From positions 1-42,032 of the forward strand of contig CAYSEN010000008.1 of the NCBI GenBank assembly GCA_964430335.1: DNA of 42,032 nt. The letters run 5' to 3'. The translations under genes and the position numbers were made by a program. Below the pieces are notes generated by a model. The model was not told where the DNA came from. It saw only the letters and a program-made list of their open reading frames with translations, and did not search any database. Below are positions 13,057-21,598 of this stretch, piece by piece (position 1 is the stretch's first letter; every line of letters starts with the position of its first letter). The DNA comes from SIBU01 sp964430335 (GTDB lineage Bacteria > Patescibacteriota > Minisyncoccia > Phycocordibacterales > SIBU01).

Positions 13057-14484
13057 CTACTCACCCAGGAAATCTTTTCCTACACGGAATAAAGTTTCTT
13101 CGCCTCCAAGTGGTGCCATAAACTGTATTCCTAGTGGCAAATCTTTCCCTTCCACAGAAGCAAAACCTGAAGGAATTGAAACCGCTGGAACAGACGCAAT
13201 GTTTGCACTAACGGTAAAGATGTCGGCCAAATACATCGAGAGTGGATTGCTGGATTTATCTCCAATTTTGAAAGCAGGTGAAGGGGTTGTTGGTGTAATA
13301 ATAACATCAACTTGCTCAAAAGCCTTGTTGAAATCTGAGGTTATAACTTCACGGACAGCAACAGCCTTGTTGTAATAGGCGTCATAATATCCTGAAGAAA
13401 GCACATAAGCTCCGAGCAAAATTCTTCTTCTTACTTCTCGCCCGAAACCTTGCCCACGCGTATTTTTGTAATCCTCAAGCAAGTTTTCTCCAGGCTTATA
13501 CAAACCGTACTTCACACCGTCAAAACGTGCCAAGTTTGTAGAAGCTTCTGCCGGCATCAGAATGTAATAAACGGCCAAAGAATATCCAATATTAGGCAAG
13601 GAAATATCAACAATTTCATGGCCAGCTTTTTTAAGTTTTTCTAACGATTCGCTGAAATTATCGACGACAGATTTATCGATTCCTTCGCTAGATGTAAAAT
13701 CTCTAGGAACTCCAATTTTTAATTTCCTACCCTTCGCGTCTTTACGATTGTAAATCGAAACATCAAGCGATGTGCTGTCATATGAATCTTTTCCCTTTAT
13801 GAAATCAAAAACTATTTCTGCGTCCTCAACATTTTTGGCGATGGGACCGATAACATCGAGCGATGAGGCCATAGCCATCAAACCATGACGAGACACAGAT
13901 CCGTAAGTTGGTTTTAGACCCACCAAACCACACAATGAGGCAGGTTGTCTGATTGAACCTCCAGTATCTGAGCCTAGTGCCACCAATGCCAAATTAGCTG
14001 CGACAGATGCGGCAGATCCACCACTAGAACCACCTGGAACCCTCGACAAATCGTGTGGATTCTTAGTAATGCCGTAAGCTGAGGTTTCGGTAGAACTACC
14101 CATAGCAAACTCATCCATGTTTACACGGCCAAGAAATACTGCCCCGGCTTCCTTTAGTTTGGTTATTACAGTTGAGTCATAACTTGCTACGTAGCCCTCC
14201 AAAATTTTAGAAGCTGAGGAAGCCTTTTTACCCTTTATTAAAATATTATCTTTTATTGCAAAAGGAATGCCGGTAAGCAAGGTGGCTTTACCAGATTTTA
14301 TTTTCTCGTCGGCAAGCTTGGCTTGCTCCAAGACGTCTTGGTAAACCTCAATGTAAGCATTGATTTCTTTGTTTTTCTTTTCGATTTCTGAAAGATAGGC
14401 ACTCGCTAAGTCAACAGCTGAAAAATCGCCATCTGTAAGGTGTTTATGCGCAGTCTTAATTGTGAGCTTGGCTAGATCAATCAT
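13057..14484 (-). CDS. gatA: Asp-tRNA(Asn)/Glu-tRNA(Gln) amidotransferase subunit A
   Basis: A 475-aa amidase-signature enzyme. It releases ammonia from glutamine for the GatB subunit, which converts misacylated Glu-tRNA(Gln) or Asp-tRNA(Asn). The Ser-cisSer-Lys triad is intact: Lys78 in PFAIKDN, Ser153 in GGSSGGS, and Ser177 in GSDTGGSIRQP. Length is normal. It follows gatC after a 4-base gap, so the two are co-expressed. gatB is not in the window. Presence of GatCA implies that this organism makes Gln-tRNA and/or Asn-tRNA by transamidation. Confidence 0.97.
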   Translation of the reverse strand: MIDLAKLTIKTAHKHLTDGDFSAVDLASAYLSEIEKKNKEINAYIEVYQDVLEQAKLADEKIKSGKATLLTGIPFAIKDNILIKGKKASSASKILEGYVASYDSTVITKLKEAGAVFLGRVNMDEFAMGSSTETSAYGITKNPHDLSRVPGGSSGGSAASVAANLALVALGSDTGGSIRQPASLCGLVGLKPTYGSVSRHGLMAMASSLDVIGPIAKNVEDAEIVFDFIKGKDSYDSTSLDVSIYNRKDAKGRKLKIGVPRDFTSSEGIDKSVVDNFSESLEKLKKAGHEIVDISLPNIGYSLAVYYILMPAEASTNLARFDGVKYGLYKPGENLLEDYKNTRGQGFGREVRRRILLGAYVLSSGYYDAYYNKAVAVREVITSDFNKAFEQVDVIITPTTPSPAFKIGDKSSNPLSMYLADIFTVSANIASVPAVSIPSGFASVEGKDLPLGIQFMAPLGGEETLFRVGKDFLGE

Positions 14485-14488
14485 AAAT

Positions 14489-14773
14489 TTAGAGAATTTT
14501 CTTTACCTTCAAATAATTGCCTTCTCTTTTTGGTGCTGCGGAGATCAAAGTTTCTGTGTAAATTCCGCTCTCGTGAGGATTACTATCTTCTCTCATAACA
14601 TTCCTAAGGATTCCAGCCTTTTTCTCTTCAGATAAATTGGCCGACACCTTCTGAACCTGATCGACGTAACCTAAAATAGAATCCATGTCCTTTCTAAAAG
14701 CCTCTTTCTCCTCTGGAGAAATGGCCACACGGCTTAATTCAGCCAACTTTTCGATGTCTTTAATGGTAATCAT
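14489..14773 (-). CDS. gatC: Asp-tRNA(Asn)/Glu-tRNA(Gln) amidotransferase subunit C
   Basis: A 94-aa helical belt subunit that stabilises GatA-GatB. It begins with the typical IEKLAELSRVAISPEEKEAF and has the DMDSILGYVDQVQ helix. The C-terminus ends with KREGNYLKVKKIL, where other GatC proteins have FVVPKVL-like text. It is first in the gatC-gatA operon. The spacing from ligA (which ends at 14835) is about 60 bases, with no strong promoter box seen. Confidence 0.93.
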   Translation of the reverse strand: MITIKDIEKLAELSRVAISPEEKEAFRKDMDSILGYVDQVQKVSANLSEEKKAGILRNVMREDSNPHESGIYTETLISAAPKREGNYLKVKKIL

Positions 14774-14834
14774 ATTTAGAATGAGTTTAACACAAAATCA
14801 AATTTTGGTTAACAAACAAAACATATTCAAAATT

Positions 14835-16853
14835 TTATTTTATGAGATTCGAAAAATCATCCTCACTTAAAACCTTTACCCCTAATTCCTGAGCTTTTTC
14901 TAGTTTTGAACCGGCACTCTCACCCGCAACAACAAAACTAGTATTCTTGGATACAGAACTTGAGACATCTCCGCCTAGCATTCTTATTTTCTGTGAAGCC
15001 TCATCTCTACTCATTTTGGATAACGTACCCGTGAGTACAAAAGTTTTACCAGACAGAGGTAACTGCGAAATGTCCGTCTTTTTTGCTGATTCAATTTTTA
15101 CCTGTGCGAGTAACCTCTTTACTAATTCTTGATTTTCTTCATCAGAAAACCAGTCCGTCAGAGACTTAGCGACCACCGGACCAATACCGTTAATCGCCTC
15201 GAGCTCCTCGTATTTAGCCTTCATTATTTTTTCTAGCTTTCCGAAATGGTTTTCTAAGTCGTAAGATGTTTCCTCTCCTACCTGCGGAATAGAAAGCGAC
15301 GCTAGAAATCTAGGCAAACTGACATTTCTGGCTTTTTGAACTGAATCTAAAAGATTGTCTACAGATTTCTCTGCAAACCGAGGCAGAGCAAGCAAATCTT
15401 CTCTTTCCAAAGTGAAAATATCGTCAAAAGTAGATATTAAATTCTTCTCAAGCAAGACGTCGATTATTTTTGGACCAAGACCTTCCATATTGAAACATTT
15501 CTTGGAGACGAAATGATAGAACTTTCTTTTTACCTGTTCAAAAGAATCTTTGCTAACGCAGCGCCAGGCGGCCTGTCCCGGAATTCTCTCGATTGATCCA
15601 TCACCGCCACACGCGGCAACTTTCTTCGGCCAAATGAAACTCTTTTCTTTTCCGGTACGCATTTCTTTTACTACAGAAACAATGTCGGGAATAACGTCTC
15701 CCGCCTTTTGCAAAATCACTGTATCTCCAACGCGAACATCGAGCCTTCTAATTTCATCTTCGTTGTGGAGTGTGGCACGAGAAACCGTCGATCCAGCCAC
15801 TAAAACAGGCCTCAAATGTGCCACGGGAGTAAGCACACCAGTTCTTCCTACCTGAAGGACAATATCCTCAACAACAGTTGTGACTTGTTCTGCTGGAAAT
15901 TTAAACGCAATTCCCCAACGTGGTGCTTTTCCAGTGTATCCGAGTGCCTCCTGATATTTTCTTTCATCAATTTTTACCACAACGCCATCCGCCAGATAAT
16001 CTTCCTTGTCCATTTTTTTCCCCCATTTTTTCCAGTAATCTATAACTTCAGAAATATTTTCACAATGCGAGAAATGTGGATTTACTTTAAAACCGAGAGT
16101 CTTTAGTAGTTCGAGTTCCTTTATCTGTGAATCAGGCATTTTGCCGTCGTACATTGAAATATCGTAAATGAAGGTCTGAAGCTTTCGAGAAGCTGCGACA
16201 CTTGGGTCGAGCTGACGAATAGAACCGGCCGCTAGATTTCTGGGGTTTGCAAAAGGTTCTTCACCATTTTGTTTTCTGATTTTATTGAGTGTCTCTAATT
16301 GCTTCTTCGACATCCACACTTCTCCTTCAACAATAATACTAACAGGAGAATTAAGTCTAAGAGGCACAGACTCGATAGTCTTTACATTTTCAGTAACATC
16401 TTCACCGACCACCCCATCTCCTCTTGTGGCAGCACATTTAAGCAAACCTTTTTCGTATTCAAGAACAATTTTCAGTCCATCAATTTTGTGCTCACAGGTA
16501 TAGGTCGGCGACAAATCTTCACCTAATTCACTTTTAATAAACCTTTTGACTCTTTCATCAAATTCCATCATTTCCTCAGGTGAAAAAGCATCATTGAATG
16601 ACCATTGGGTTACCTTGTGTTTAATTTTTTTAAACTCAGGAAGAGGCTTACCTGCAACTCTTTGCGATGGCGAATCTGGAGTGATTAGCTCTGGATATTT
16701 TGCCTCAATTTCTGACAATTCATGCTTTAAAGAGTCGAGTGCCGATTCAGAAATCTCAGGTTTATTCTCAACATGATAGAGGTAACGATGTCTTTCAATC
16801 GTTTCTTTCAATTTGTTTAGTCGTTTAAGAATTTCAGGATTTAATTGTGCCAT
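14835..16853 (-). CDS. ligA: NAD+-dependent DNA ligase LigA with reduced zinc finger
   Basis: A 672-aa replicative ligase. Domains in order: Ia (about 1-65), nucleotidyltransferase with the adenylation motif CEHKIDGLKI (Lys123), OB fold (about 322-400), zinc finger region (about 405-440), HhH region, and C-terminal BRCT (about 595-672, PLSGKTFVLTGTLSK). It seals nicks using NAD+. The four-cysteine finger, normally CxxC...C...C, keeps only Cys415 and Cys432 (KVAACGGDG and WRCVSKDSF), so it probably no longer binds zinc in the usual way. Length is near normal. It is separated from the upstream pilin gene by 12 bases. Confidence 0.96.
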   Translation of the reverse strand: MAQLNPEILKRLNKLKETIERHRYLYHVENKPEISESALDSLKHELSEIEAKYPELITPDSPSQRVAGKPLPEFKKIKHKVTQWSFNDAFSPEEMMEFDERVKRFIKSELGEDLSPTYTCEHKIDGLKIVLEYEKGLLKCAATRGDGVVGEDVTENVKTIESVPLRLNSPVSIIVEGEVWMSKKQLETLNKIRKQNGEEPFANPRNLAAGSIRQLDPSVAASRKLQTFIYDISMYDGKMPDSQIKELELLKTLGFKVNPHFSHCENISEVIDYWKKWGKKMDKEDYLADGVVVKIDERKYQEALGYTGKAPRWGIAFKFPAEQVTTVVEDIVLQVGRTGVLTPVAHLRPVLVAGSTVSRATLHNEDEIRRLDVRVGDTVILQKAGDVIPDIVSVVKEMRTGKEKSFIWPKKVAACGGDGSIERIPGQAAWRCVSKDSFEQVKRKFYHFVSKKCFNMEGLGPKIIDVLLEKNLISTFDDIFTLEREDLLALPRFAEKSVDNLLDSVQKARNVSLPRFLASLSIPQVGEETSYDLENHFGKLEKIMKAKYEELEAINGIGPVVAKSLTDWFSDEENQELVKRLLAQVKIESAKKTDISQLPLSGKTFVLTGTLSKMSRDEASQKIRMLGGDVSSSVSKNTSFVVAGESAGSKLEKAQELGVKVLSEDDFSNLIK

Positions 16854-16865
16854 AGGAATCCGGTC

Positions 16866-17369
16866 TTAGTAGTTTACTTTAAAACCTCTCTCAACCATAG
16901 TCGGATCATTCACATCGCAAGTATTGTGGCCTCTCGATTCGATTTCTGTGCTACTTTTACCATCTCTATCCGCATCATCCTTCCTAACAACGACTGTGGC
17001 ACATCCGTTTCCAACACTTACATTAAAAGTACTCGCGGCACTGTATAAGTCCGACACAACGGCTGGGTTGACCGGTGCGCCAGGAGCACAGAAAATAGGA
17101 ACGTGTGGAGTGTTGTCACCTGAGGATGTAGCAAAATGTGTTTGTAAATCCCAGTAAATACCGCACTCAAGTGCGGTGTCCGCTATGTAAAACGCCGTCT
17201 GGGATTCCTTTCCAAAAGAAGATATTATCACCTCTCTAAATGAAAGATTCCAAATAGAAATACCGATTGAAAAAAGGACAGCTGAAGCCATGATTGCAAA
17301 CAGTAGTGCAAAACCAGATTTTTTTTCAGCTAAATTTTTAAAATTATTATTGGTCATTTTAATTTTCAT
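16866..17369 (-). CDS. Minor pilin-like protein (PilX type)
   Basis: About 167 aa. The N-terminal KKSGFALLFAIMASAVLFSIGISIWN is a prepilin-like helix with GFALL after the basic leader, as in PilX-type minor pilins. The body is small, with several Cys. It is last in a run of four minor pilins transcribed from pilD. The ATG at 17369 overlaps the preceding stop by 11 nt; ATG 17357 just after that stop is an alternative start. Likely part of the initiation complex at the pilus tip. Confidence 0.8.
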   Translation of the reverse strand: MKIKMTNNNFKNLAEKKSGFALLFAIMASAVLFSIGISIWNLSFREVIISSFGKESQTAFYIADTALECGIYWDLQTHFATSSGDNTPHVPIFCAPGAPVNPAVVSDLYSAASTFNVSVGNGCATVVVRKDDADRDGKSSTEIESRGHNTCDVNDPTMVERGFKVNY

Positions 17370-17946
17370 CAATGGTTCTTTGAGTCACTAAAGTTTGAAT
17401 ATCAAACCTTGATTTAGTTTTTGTTTTTGCGCCAGCAGCAGTTAGGTTATTAACCTCGCCTCCAAGAGTGATTAAAACTGTAGGCTGAAGATTATCGCCG
17501 TTTGTGACTCCATCGACGTAGAAACAAAGTCTGTCTATTGTCACTTCGACTGCAGTCATGTTTGCTGTCACACCATTTTTTATTATCTGGACCGTGCCAT
17601 TATTAAGGACATAGGTTACAGCAGAATCACTGTAATCAAAGAAAGAAATTCCTGTTTGTCCTGGGCTTGGACAATTACCGGCACCGCCAGCCAACTCATA
17701 GCTACTACCAGTTCTGATATTTCTGACCATACTTTCCAAAGTAAGACTGACAGCGTCAATGGAAGTTTTAAGTCCTTGCACTTTTCGGTTAGCATTCACG
17801 GCACTGAGTAAAACAGTTACCACAGCTAACATTACAAAACTAAAAATGGTGATAGAAACTAGCATCTCAATCAAACTAAAACCCCTTCGATTTTCCTTAA
17901 TTTCCTTTATAGCTTTCCGATTTATTTTTTTGAAAAAACTTATCAT
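17359..17946 (-). CDS. Minor pilin (PilW-like prepilin)
   Basis: A 195-aa protein with a type III prepilin leader, NRRGFSLIEMLVSITIFSF: cleavage after Gly and Glu at +5, then a hydrophobic helix. The rest is a beta-rich globular domain of low similarity. Position between the PilV-like and PilX-like genes suggests the PilW slot. It should be processed by the PilD encoded at 19212-20081 and help to prime pilus assembly. Confidence 0.85.
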   Translation of the reverse strand: MISFFKKINRKAIKEIKENRRGFSLIEMLVSITIFSFVMLAVVTVLLSAVNANRKVQGLKTSIDAVSLTLESMVRNIRTGSSYELAGGAGNCPSPGQTGISFFDYSDSAVTYVLNNGTVQIIKNGVTANMTAVEVTIDRLCFYVDGVTNGDNLQPTVLITLGGEVNNLTAAGAKTKTKSRFDIQTLVTQRTIDEN

Positions 17947-17955
17947 AAATCTAAA

Positions 17956-18582
17956 TTAATTTGCAGGATACCAGTCAAAAATCCTTTCCCTTACAACAAC
18001 ATTTTGAGCAATTTTTCCTGTGCTCCAAGAAACAGTCACCGCCACATCTGCGGCATAATGCGGGTCACCAGTTCTACTGACCTTGGCAATGTTTATCTTT
18101 CTTTTAAATTGGCTGTTTTTTGCAGGTGCATTTGGAGCGCCACTGTTATTTCTATCATTTCCATACAATCCGTTATTAGGATTAAAAGTTAATTGGCAGT
18201 CATTGTTTGTTACATTTCCTTCGCCGTCATCATCTTCATGATCGTGGTTACAATCTACTACCGCTCCGGTATTAACATCAAAACCACAATCATTATTTAT
18301 GCATACATTGAGTCCGTTTAGCCAATTAGCGGATTGTGATCGTCCAGACAAATTGTTTGAATCTCTGACATATCTTACATACTCAATCGCCTCTTGGGCT
18401 AAGTAAAACGCCGTGACTTCATCTCTAGCATAAATTGAACTGTGAAGACTTCTTTGCGCTAAGGTAAGAGGAGCGATTACAGCAACTGACAAAATAGCAA
18501 TAGCCACGATAGTCTCCACTATCGAAAAACCTGACTTTGGTCCTATAAAAAGGCTTATGTTTTTTTTAAATGATTTATTCAT
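17956..18582 (-). CDS. Minor pilin (PilV-like prepilin)
   Basis: A 208-aa protein. The N-terminus, KSGFSIVETIVAIAILSVAV, is a canonical prepilin signal with Glu at +5. The helix continues into YARDEVTAFYLAQEAIEYVRYVRD, the PilV/GspI-type signature. The globular part includes an acidic DHEDDDGEGN loop that may bind calcium. The gap to the FimT-like gene is 6 nt, so the genes are translationally linked. Confidence 0.86.
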   Translation of the reverse strand: MNKSFKKNISLFIGPKSGFSIVETIVAIAILSVAVIAPLTLAQRSLHSSIYARDEVTAFYLAQEAIEYVRYVRDSNNLSGRSQSANWLNGLNVCINNDCGFDVNTGAVVDCNHDHEDDDGEGNVTNNDCQLTFNPNNGLYGNDRNNSGAPNAPAKNSQFKRKINIAKVSRTGDPHYAADVAVTVSWSTGKIAQNVVVRERIFDWYPAN

Positions 18583-18588
18583 TTTAAA

Positions 18589-19206
18589 TTATTGAACAGA
18601 CACCTGACCACTAGCTAAAACACTTACTGTTTTAACAATTCCTTGTGGTGACACTACACTAATTGACCCGACTAGATTAGGTGCGGATTTTACCCCAGAT
18701 AAATAGCCGTATACTATCGGTTCAGGATTGGGTCTTTTAAATATAATGTCCATCGCATCAACCAGGCCAGCACTCAAGCAACTCGCATTTCCAACGCAAA
18801 AATTAGAAATCACGTTTTCTTGATCAATTCTCCACATGGACAAACATTCCATGTTTGGCCTGCAACCAGTAGCGGTGTTCGCGCCGGTATCGTAAGAATT
18901 GTCACCGTTTAGATCAACAAACAGAATATATGTATTTAAACTATGTGAATCAATGTGTAGACCGTAACTTCTAGAAAAGTTGCCGGCACCTGAATTCCTA
19001 GCACCGATTCCGTAAACCTGAGCCTGTCTTATAGTCACCGCGATTTCATGAGCTAAGTTGGTAATCAAAACATTGGTTCCGAATTTACGTGCATTTACTG
19101 AAATAAGACTGGTTAATATCACAAAAATCGCTACGGCCAACATAAACTCTATCAGCGTAAAGCCTTTTTTAAACCTTCTGTTATTTAGACGTGATTTATT
19201 AAACAT
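18589..19206 (-). CDS. Minor pilin (FimT/GspH-like prepilin)
   Basis: A 205-aa protein with leader KKGFTLIEFMLAVAIFVILT (Glu +5), followed by ITNLAHEIAVTIRQAQVYGIG, typical of FimT/GspH. FimT in other bacteria can bind DNA during natural transformation; the comF gene nearby makes that role worth testing, but the residues needed are not evident here. It starts 5 nt after the pilD stop and begins the minor-pilin run. Confidence 0.85.
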   Translation of the reverse strand: MFNKSRLNNRRFKKGFTLIEFMLAVAIFVILTSLISVNARKFGTNVLITNLAHEIAVTIRQAQVYGIGARNSGAGNFSRSYGLHIDSHSLNTYILFVDLNGDNSYDTGANTATGCRPNMECLSMWRIDQENVISNFCVGNASCLSAGLVDAMDIIFKRPNPEPIVYGYLSGVKSAPNLVGSISVVSPQGIVKTVSVLASGQVSVQ

Positions 19207-19211
19207 CGAAA

Positions 19212-20081
19212 TTAAATACCCATTGAAGAAATACCTAAAACATCTATTTTACAAAAGTAAACAATCAGAAAGCCTAAAACTAAAAAAGGTCCTAAGGGTA
19301 TCTCGCTCTTCATTGTAAGGTTTTTCACACCCAAACTCAACATCAAATTGTTTATTTTGCCTGTATTAAAAAGTTTGGAAGCCAACAAAATAAAAAGCGA
19401 AACAAAAGCTCCAATCCAGAACCCAATGACGACGCCAGACAAGCCACTCGATAGTCCTAAAAACCAGCCCATACCTAAAACAAGCTTCGAATCTCCGAGC
19501 CCGATCCATTCACCTTTAGATATTACCCACAAAAGAGAGAGTGGTAAGGCGATAATCGGACCGGCGAGTAATTTAAAAATAACAGGAAAATGAATTAGTG
19601 TGGAAATGTCATTTTCTAAAACAATCAGCAGTAAAGAAATAATGCCAAAAAGAACAACGAAAAGATCTGGAATAATCTTGTGCTTTAAGTCATACACAGT
19701 AATAACGACCAGAATAGACAACGCAATCAGATTTAGAATAAAAATAAAATAAGACAGATTAAACAAACCGTATACAGTATTTAAACTAAACAACAGATCA
19801 GAAAATTTGTAATAAACAAGGGTAAAAATTACTCCAGTAAAAAATTCTACAGCCGGATACTGAGCAGAAATCTTACTTTCGCAAAACCGACACTTCCCTC
19901 CTAAAAAAATAAAACTGAAAAGTGGAATAAGGTCGTACCATTTTATAGTTTTACCACACGAGAAACATTTTGACCTTCCATCTAAACCTGCACCTGTGTT
20001 GTAACGCAAAATAACCACATTAAGAAAACTGCCAACAATCGTCCCAAATACAAAAAAGAAAAAAGGGATTAAAATTTCCAT
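19212..20081 (-). CDS. pilD: Prepilin peptidase PilD
   Basis: A 289-aa polytopic aspartic protease that cleaves and N-methylates prepilins. Conserved N-terminal GSFLNVVILR; two CxxC pairs (Cys39/42 and Cys64/67); catalytic Asp in VYDLKHKIIPD and in the GLGDSKLVLG motif (GxGD family). About seven or eight TM segments. It would process all the pilins in this window. TATAAT at 20088-20093 lies 6 nt before the ATG, indicating a leaderless start of the pilD-minor pilin operon. Confidence 0.95.
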   Translation of the reverse strand: MEILIPFFFFVFGTIVGSFLNVVILRYNTGAGLDGRSKCFSCGKTIKWYDLIPLFSFIFLGGKCRFCESKISAQYPAVEFFTGVIFTLVYYKFSDLLFSLNTVYGLFNLSYFIFILNLIALSILVVITVYDLKHKIIPDLFVVLFGIISLLLIVLENDISTLIHFPVIFKLLAGPIIALPLSLLWVISKGEWIGLGDSKLVLGMGWFLGLSSGLSGVVIGFWIGAFVSLFILLASKLFNTGKINNLMLSLGVKNLTMKSEIPLGPFLVLGFLIVYFCKIDVLGISSMGI

Positions 20082-20117
20082 GTCTATATTATATATGAGT
20101 TTTATTCCAATATCACG

Positions 20118-20143
20118 AAAAAACCCCGATTTTCGGGGTTTTT
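20118..20143 (-). terminator. Intrinsic terminator after pilin at 20147
   Basis: Stem of AAAAACCCCGA with TCGGGGTTTTT and a 3-nt loop, with T run on the minus strand. It separates the pilin gene ending at 20147 from the pilD promoter at 20088. Confidence 0.8.
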
Positions 20144-20146
20144 GTT

Positions 20147-20707
20147 TTAGGATGAGACATCAAAACATTTTTCTCCTGTTGCTCCCCCTCCAGGTTGAGC
20201 AGCCGCTCCAGTTCCGTCACACGCTACACCAGTTCCGTTAAAATCTGAAGTTGCTGTAACCGCTGTCATACATGCGCTTCCTGCGGGTGAGGCCACTGTT
20301 CCACCAGAAGCATCCCTGTCGTCAATCAAGCCGATATTGGTCGTCAATTCCAAAGCCGCTCCTAGATGATAGTCGTTACAAGTAGAGTTTAGAGGTACAT
20401 AAGCATATGATCCCCCGTTCGGTGGAACTGGTATATTTGGAATATAGGTAGGTACCAATCCTGCTAGTGTTCCAGGAAACTTTCGATTAACGTCGAAGTA
20501 AACCTCAAGAGCTATTTGAATATTCTTAATATCAGAGACTCTTTTCGCATCGCGGGATTTTGATCTAGTGGTATTAAGATTAGCCAAAATTACGCCCGAC
20601 AACACACCTATGATTGAGATGACCACGAGTAATTCAACCAAAGTAAAACCAAAACTGTTTTTTAATGCACCCTTCCTACCTCTTTCTGAAATTAATTTTT
20701 TAAACAT
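20147..20707 (-). CDS. Type IV pilin (PulG/GspG-like)
   Basis: About 186 aa from ATG 20707 (MFKKLISERG); the codons upstream of that rely on a TTG. Leader KNSFGFTLVELLVVISIIGV followed by SKSRDAKRVSDIKNIQIALEVYF, the text typical of PulG/GspG-type major pseudopilins and many CPR pilins. The C-terminal region is Cys-containing and Gly/Ala-rich. It is followed by a terminator, so it is expressed apart from pilD. Likely a structural or alternative pilin. Confidence 0.86.
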   Translation of the reverse strand: MFKKLISERGRKGALKNSFGFTLVELLVVISIIGVLSGVILANLNTTRSKSRDAKRVSDIKNIQIALEVYFDVNRKFPGTLAGLVPTYIPNIPVPPNGGSYAYVPLNSTCNDYHLGAALELTTNIGLIDDRDASGGTVASPAGSACMTAVTATSDFNGTGVACDGTGAAAQPGGGATGEKCFDVSS

Positions 20708-20718
20708 TTTATATATTA

Positions 20719-21117
20719 TTAAACACAACCCTGGAAACCGAGTTCAGTTAGCGTACAGGTAACTGCAGGAGTTTCGCCTGCCGCGACTATTGTAAATGTA
20801 TCACCAGTCACTTGGTCTGAAGCACCGGTGTATGTCCAAGTACCAGGCAACAGGCCCCAATTACTATCAGATCCAGCACAAACAGGTCCAGCACCCCCGT
20901 CTTGAGTGTCGGCCGTCGGTAAATCAATGGGCACATCCTCATCTACACATAAGGCCAAAGCTGAGCCGAGACTTTTAAGAGTGGCCGTAGCGGCACCAAT
21001 TCTAGCTTTCACTCTTGCGTTTGTAACACTGTTTAAAACAGCCGAAGATAATATACCGATTATGGCGATGACCACTAATAATTCAACGATTGTAAATGCT
21101 CTATTTTTTGTGTTCAT
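20719..21117 (-). CDS. Type IV pilin
   Basis: A 132-aa small pilin: MNTKNRAFTIVELLVVIAIIGILSS leader, Glu +5, then SVTNARVKARIGAATATLKSLGSALALC. The globular domain ends in CTLTELGFQGCV, with a Cys pair near the C-terminus forming a likely disulfide loop. It lies between two other pilins in the same direction with short gaps. Confidence 0.87.
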   Translation of the reverse strand: MNTKNRAFTIVELLVVIAIIGILSSAVLNSVTNARVKARIGAATATLKSLGSALALCVDEDVPIDLPTADTQDGGAGPVCAGSDSNWGLLPGTWTYTGASDQVTGDTFTIVAAGETPAVTCTLTELGFQGCV

Positions 21118-21131
21118 TTAAATAAAATTAA

Positions 21132-21524
21132 TTAGCACCCAGCAAAAGCTAGCGAGGTTTCGGTCATCGTAGCTGATGTACATGCTCCACCGTTTGTTGC
21201 ACCAGTGAAAGTAATACTGAATGTGCCGGTACCGTTTGCTCCACAGTTCTGTGCACCTACAACACCTTGAGGATGTGCGCCTGCAGCGGGTACATGTGTA
21301 GCTGGAACCAAAGTAACATCGCTACAAAAACTAATAACCGCAGGACGTAAGCTAATCAATTCTGTCTTGTAAACAGAAGATTTTGATTTGACCCTTGCGC
21401 CGTTTAGACTGGTTAGAACCACCGAAGACAACAACCCGATAATCGCGATGACAACGAGTAATTCAATGAGCGTAAAACCCGACTTTTCGTTCGCAATTTT
21501 ATTTAGCATGTTCATAGATATCAT
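21132..21524 (-). CDS. Type IV pilin, paralogue of the major pilin
   Basis: A 130-aa pilin with leader KSGFTLIELLVVIAIIGLLS. The body is closely similar to the pilin at 23762-24124: the shared segments SLRPAVIS, VPAAGAHP, TFSITF, TNGGACTSATMTE and SLAFAGC occur in both, so the two are paralogues. It may be an alternative subunit. Which is used may depend on promoter strength; the 23762 copy has a much better promoter. ATG 21515 (MNMLN) is an alternative start. Confidence 0.88.
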   Translation of the reverse strand: MISMNMLNKIANEKSGFTLIELLVVIAIIGLLSSVVLTSLNGARVKSKSSVYKTELISLRPAVISFCSDVTLVPATHVPAAGAHPQGVVGAQNCGANGTGTFSITFTGATNGGACTSATMTETSLAFAGC

Positions 21525-21598
21525 AAATAAGTAACTTCTAAAAGTTGTTTAATTATAGCACAAAATTGCAAACGCAAGACTTACCAACTGGTGGATTA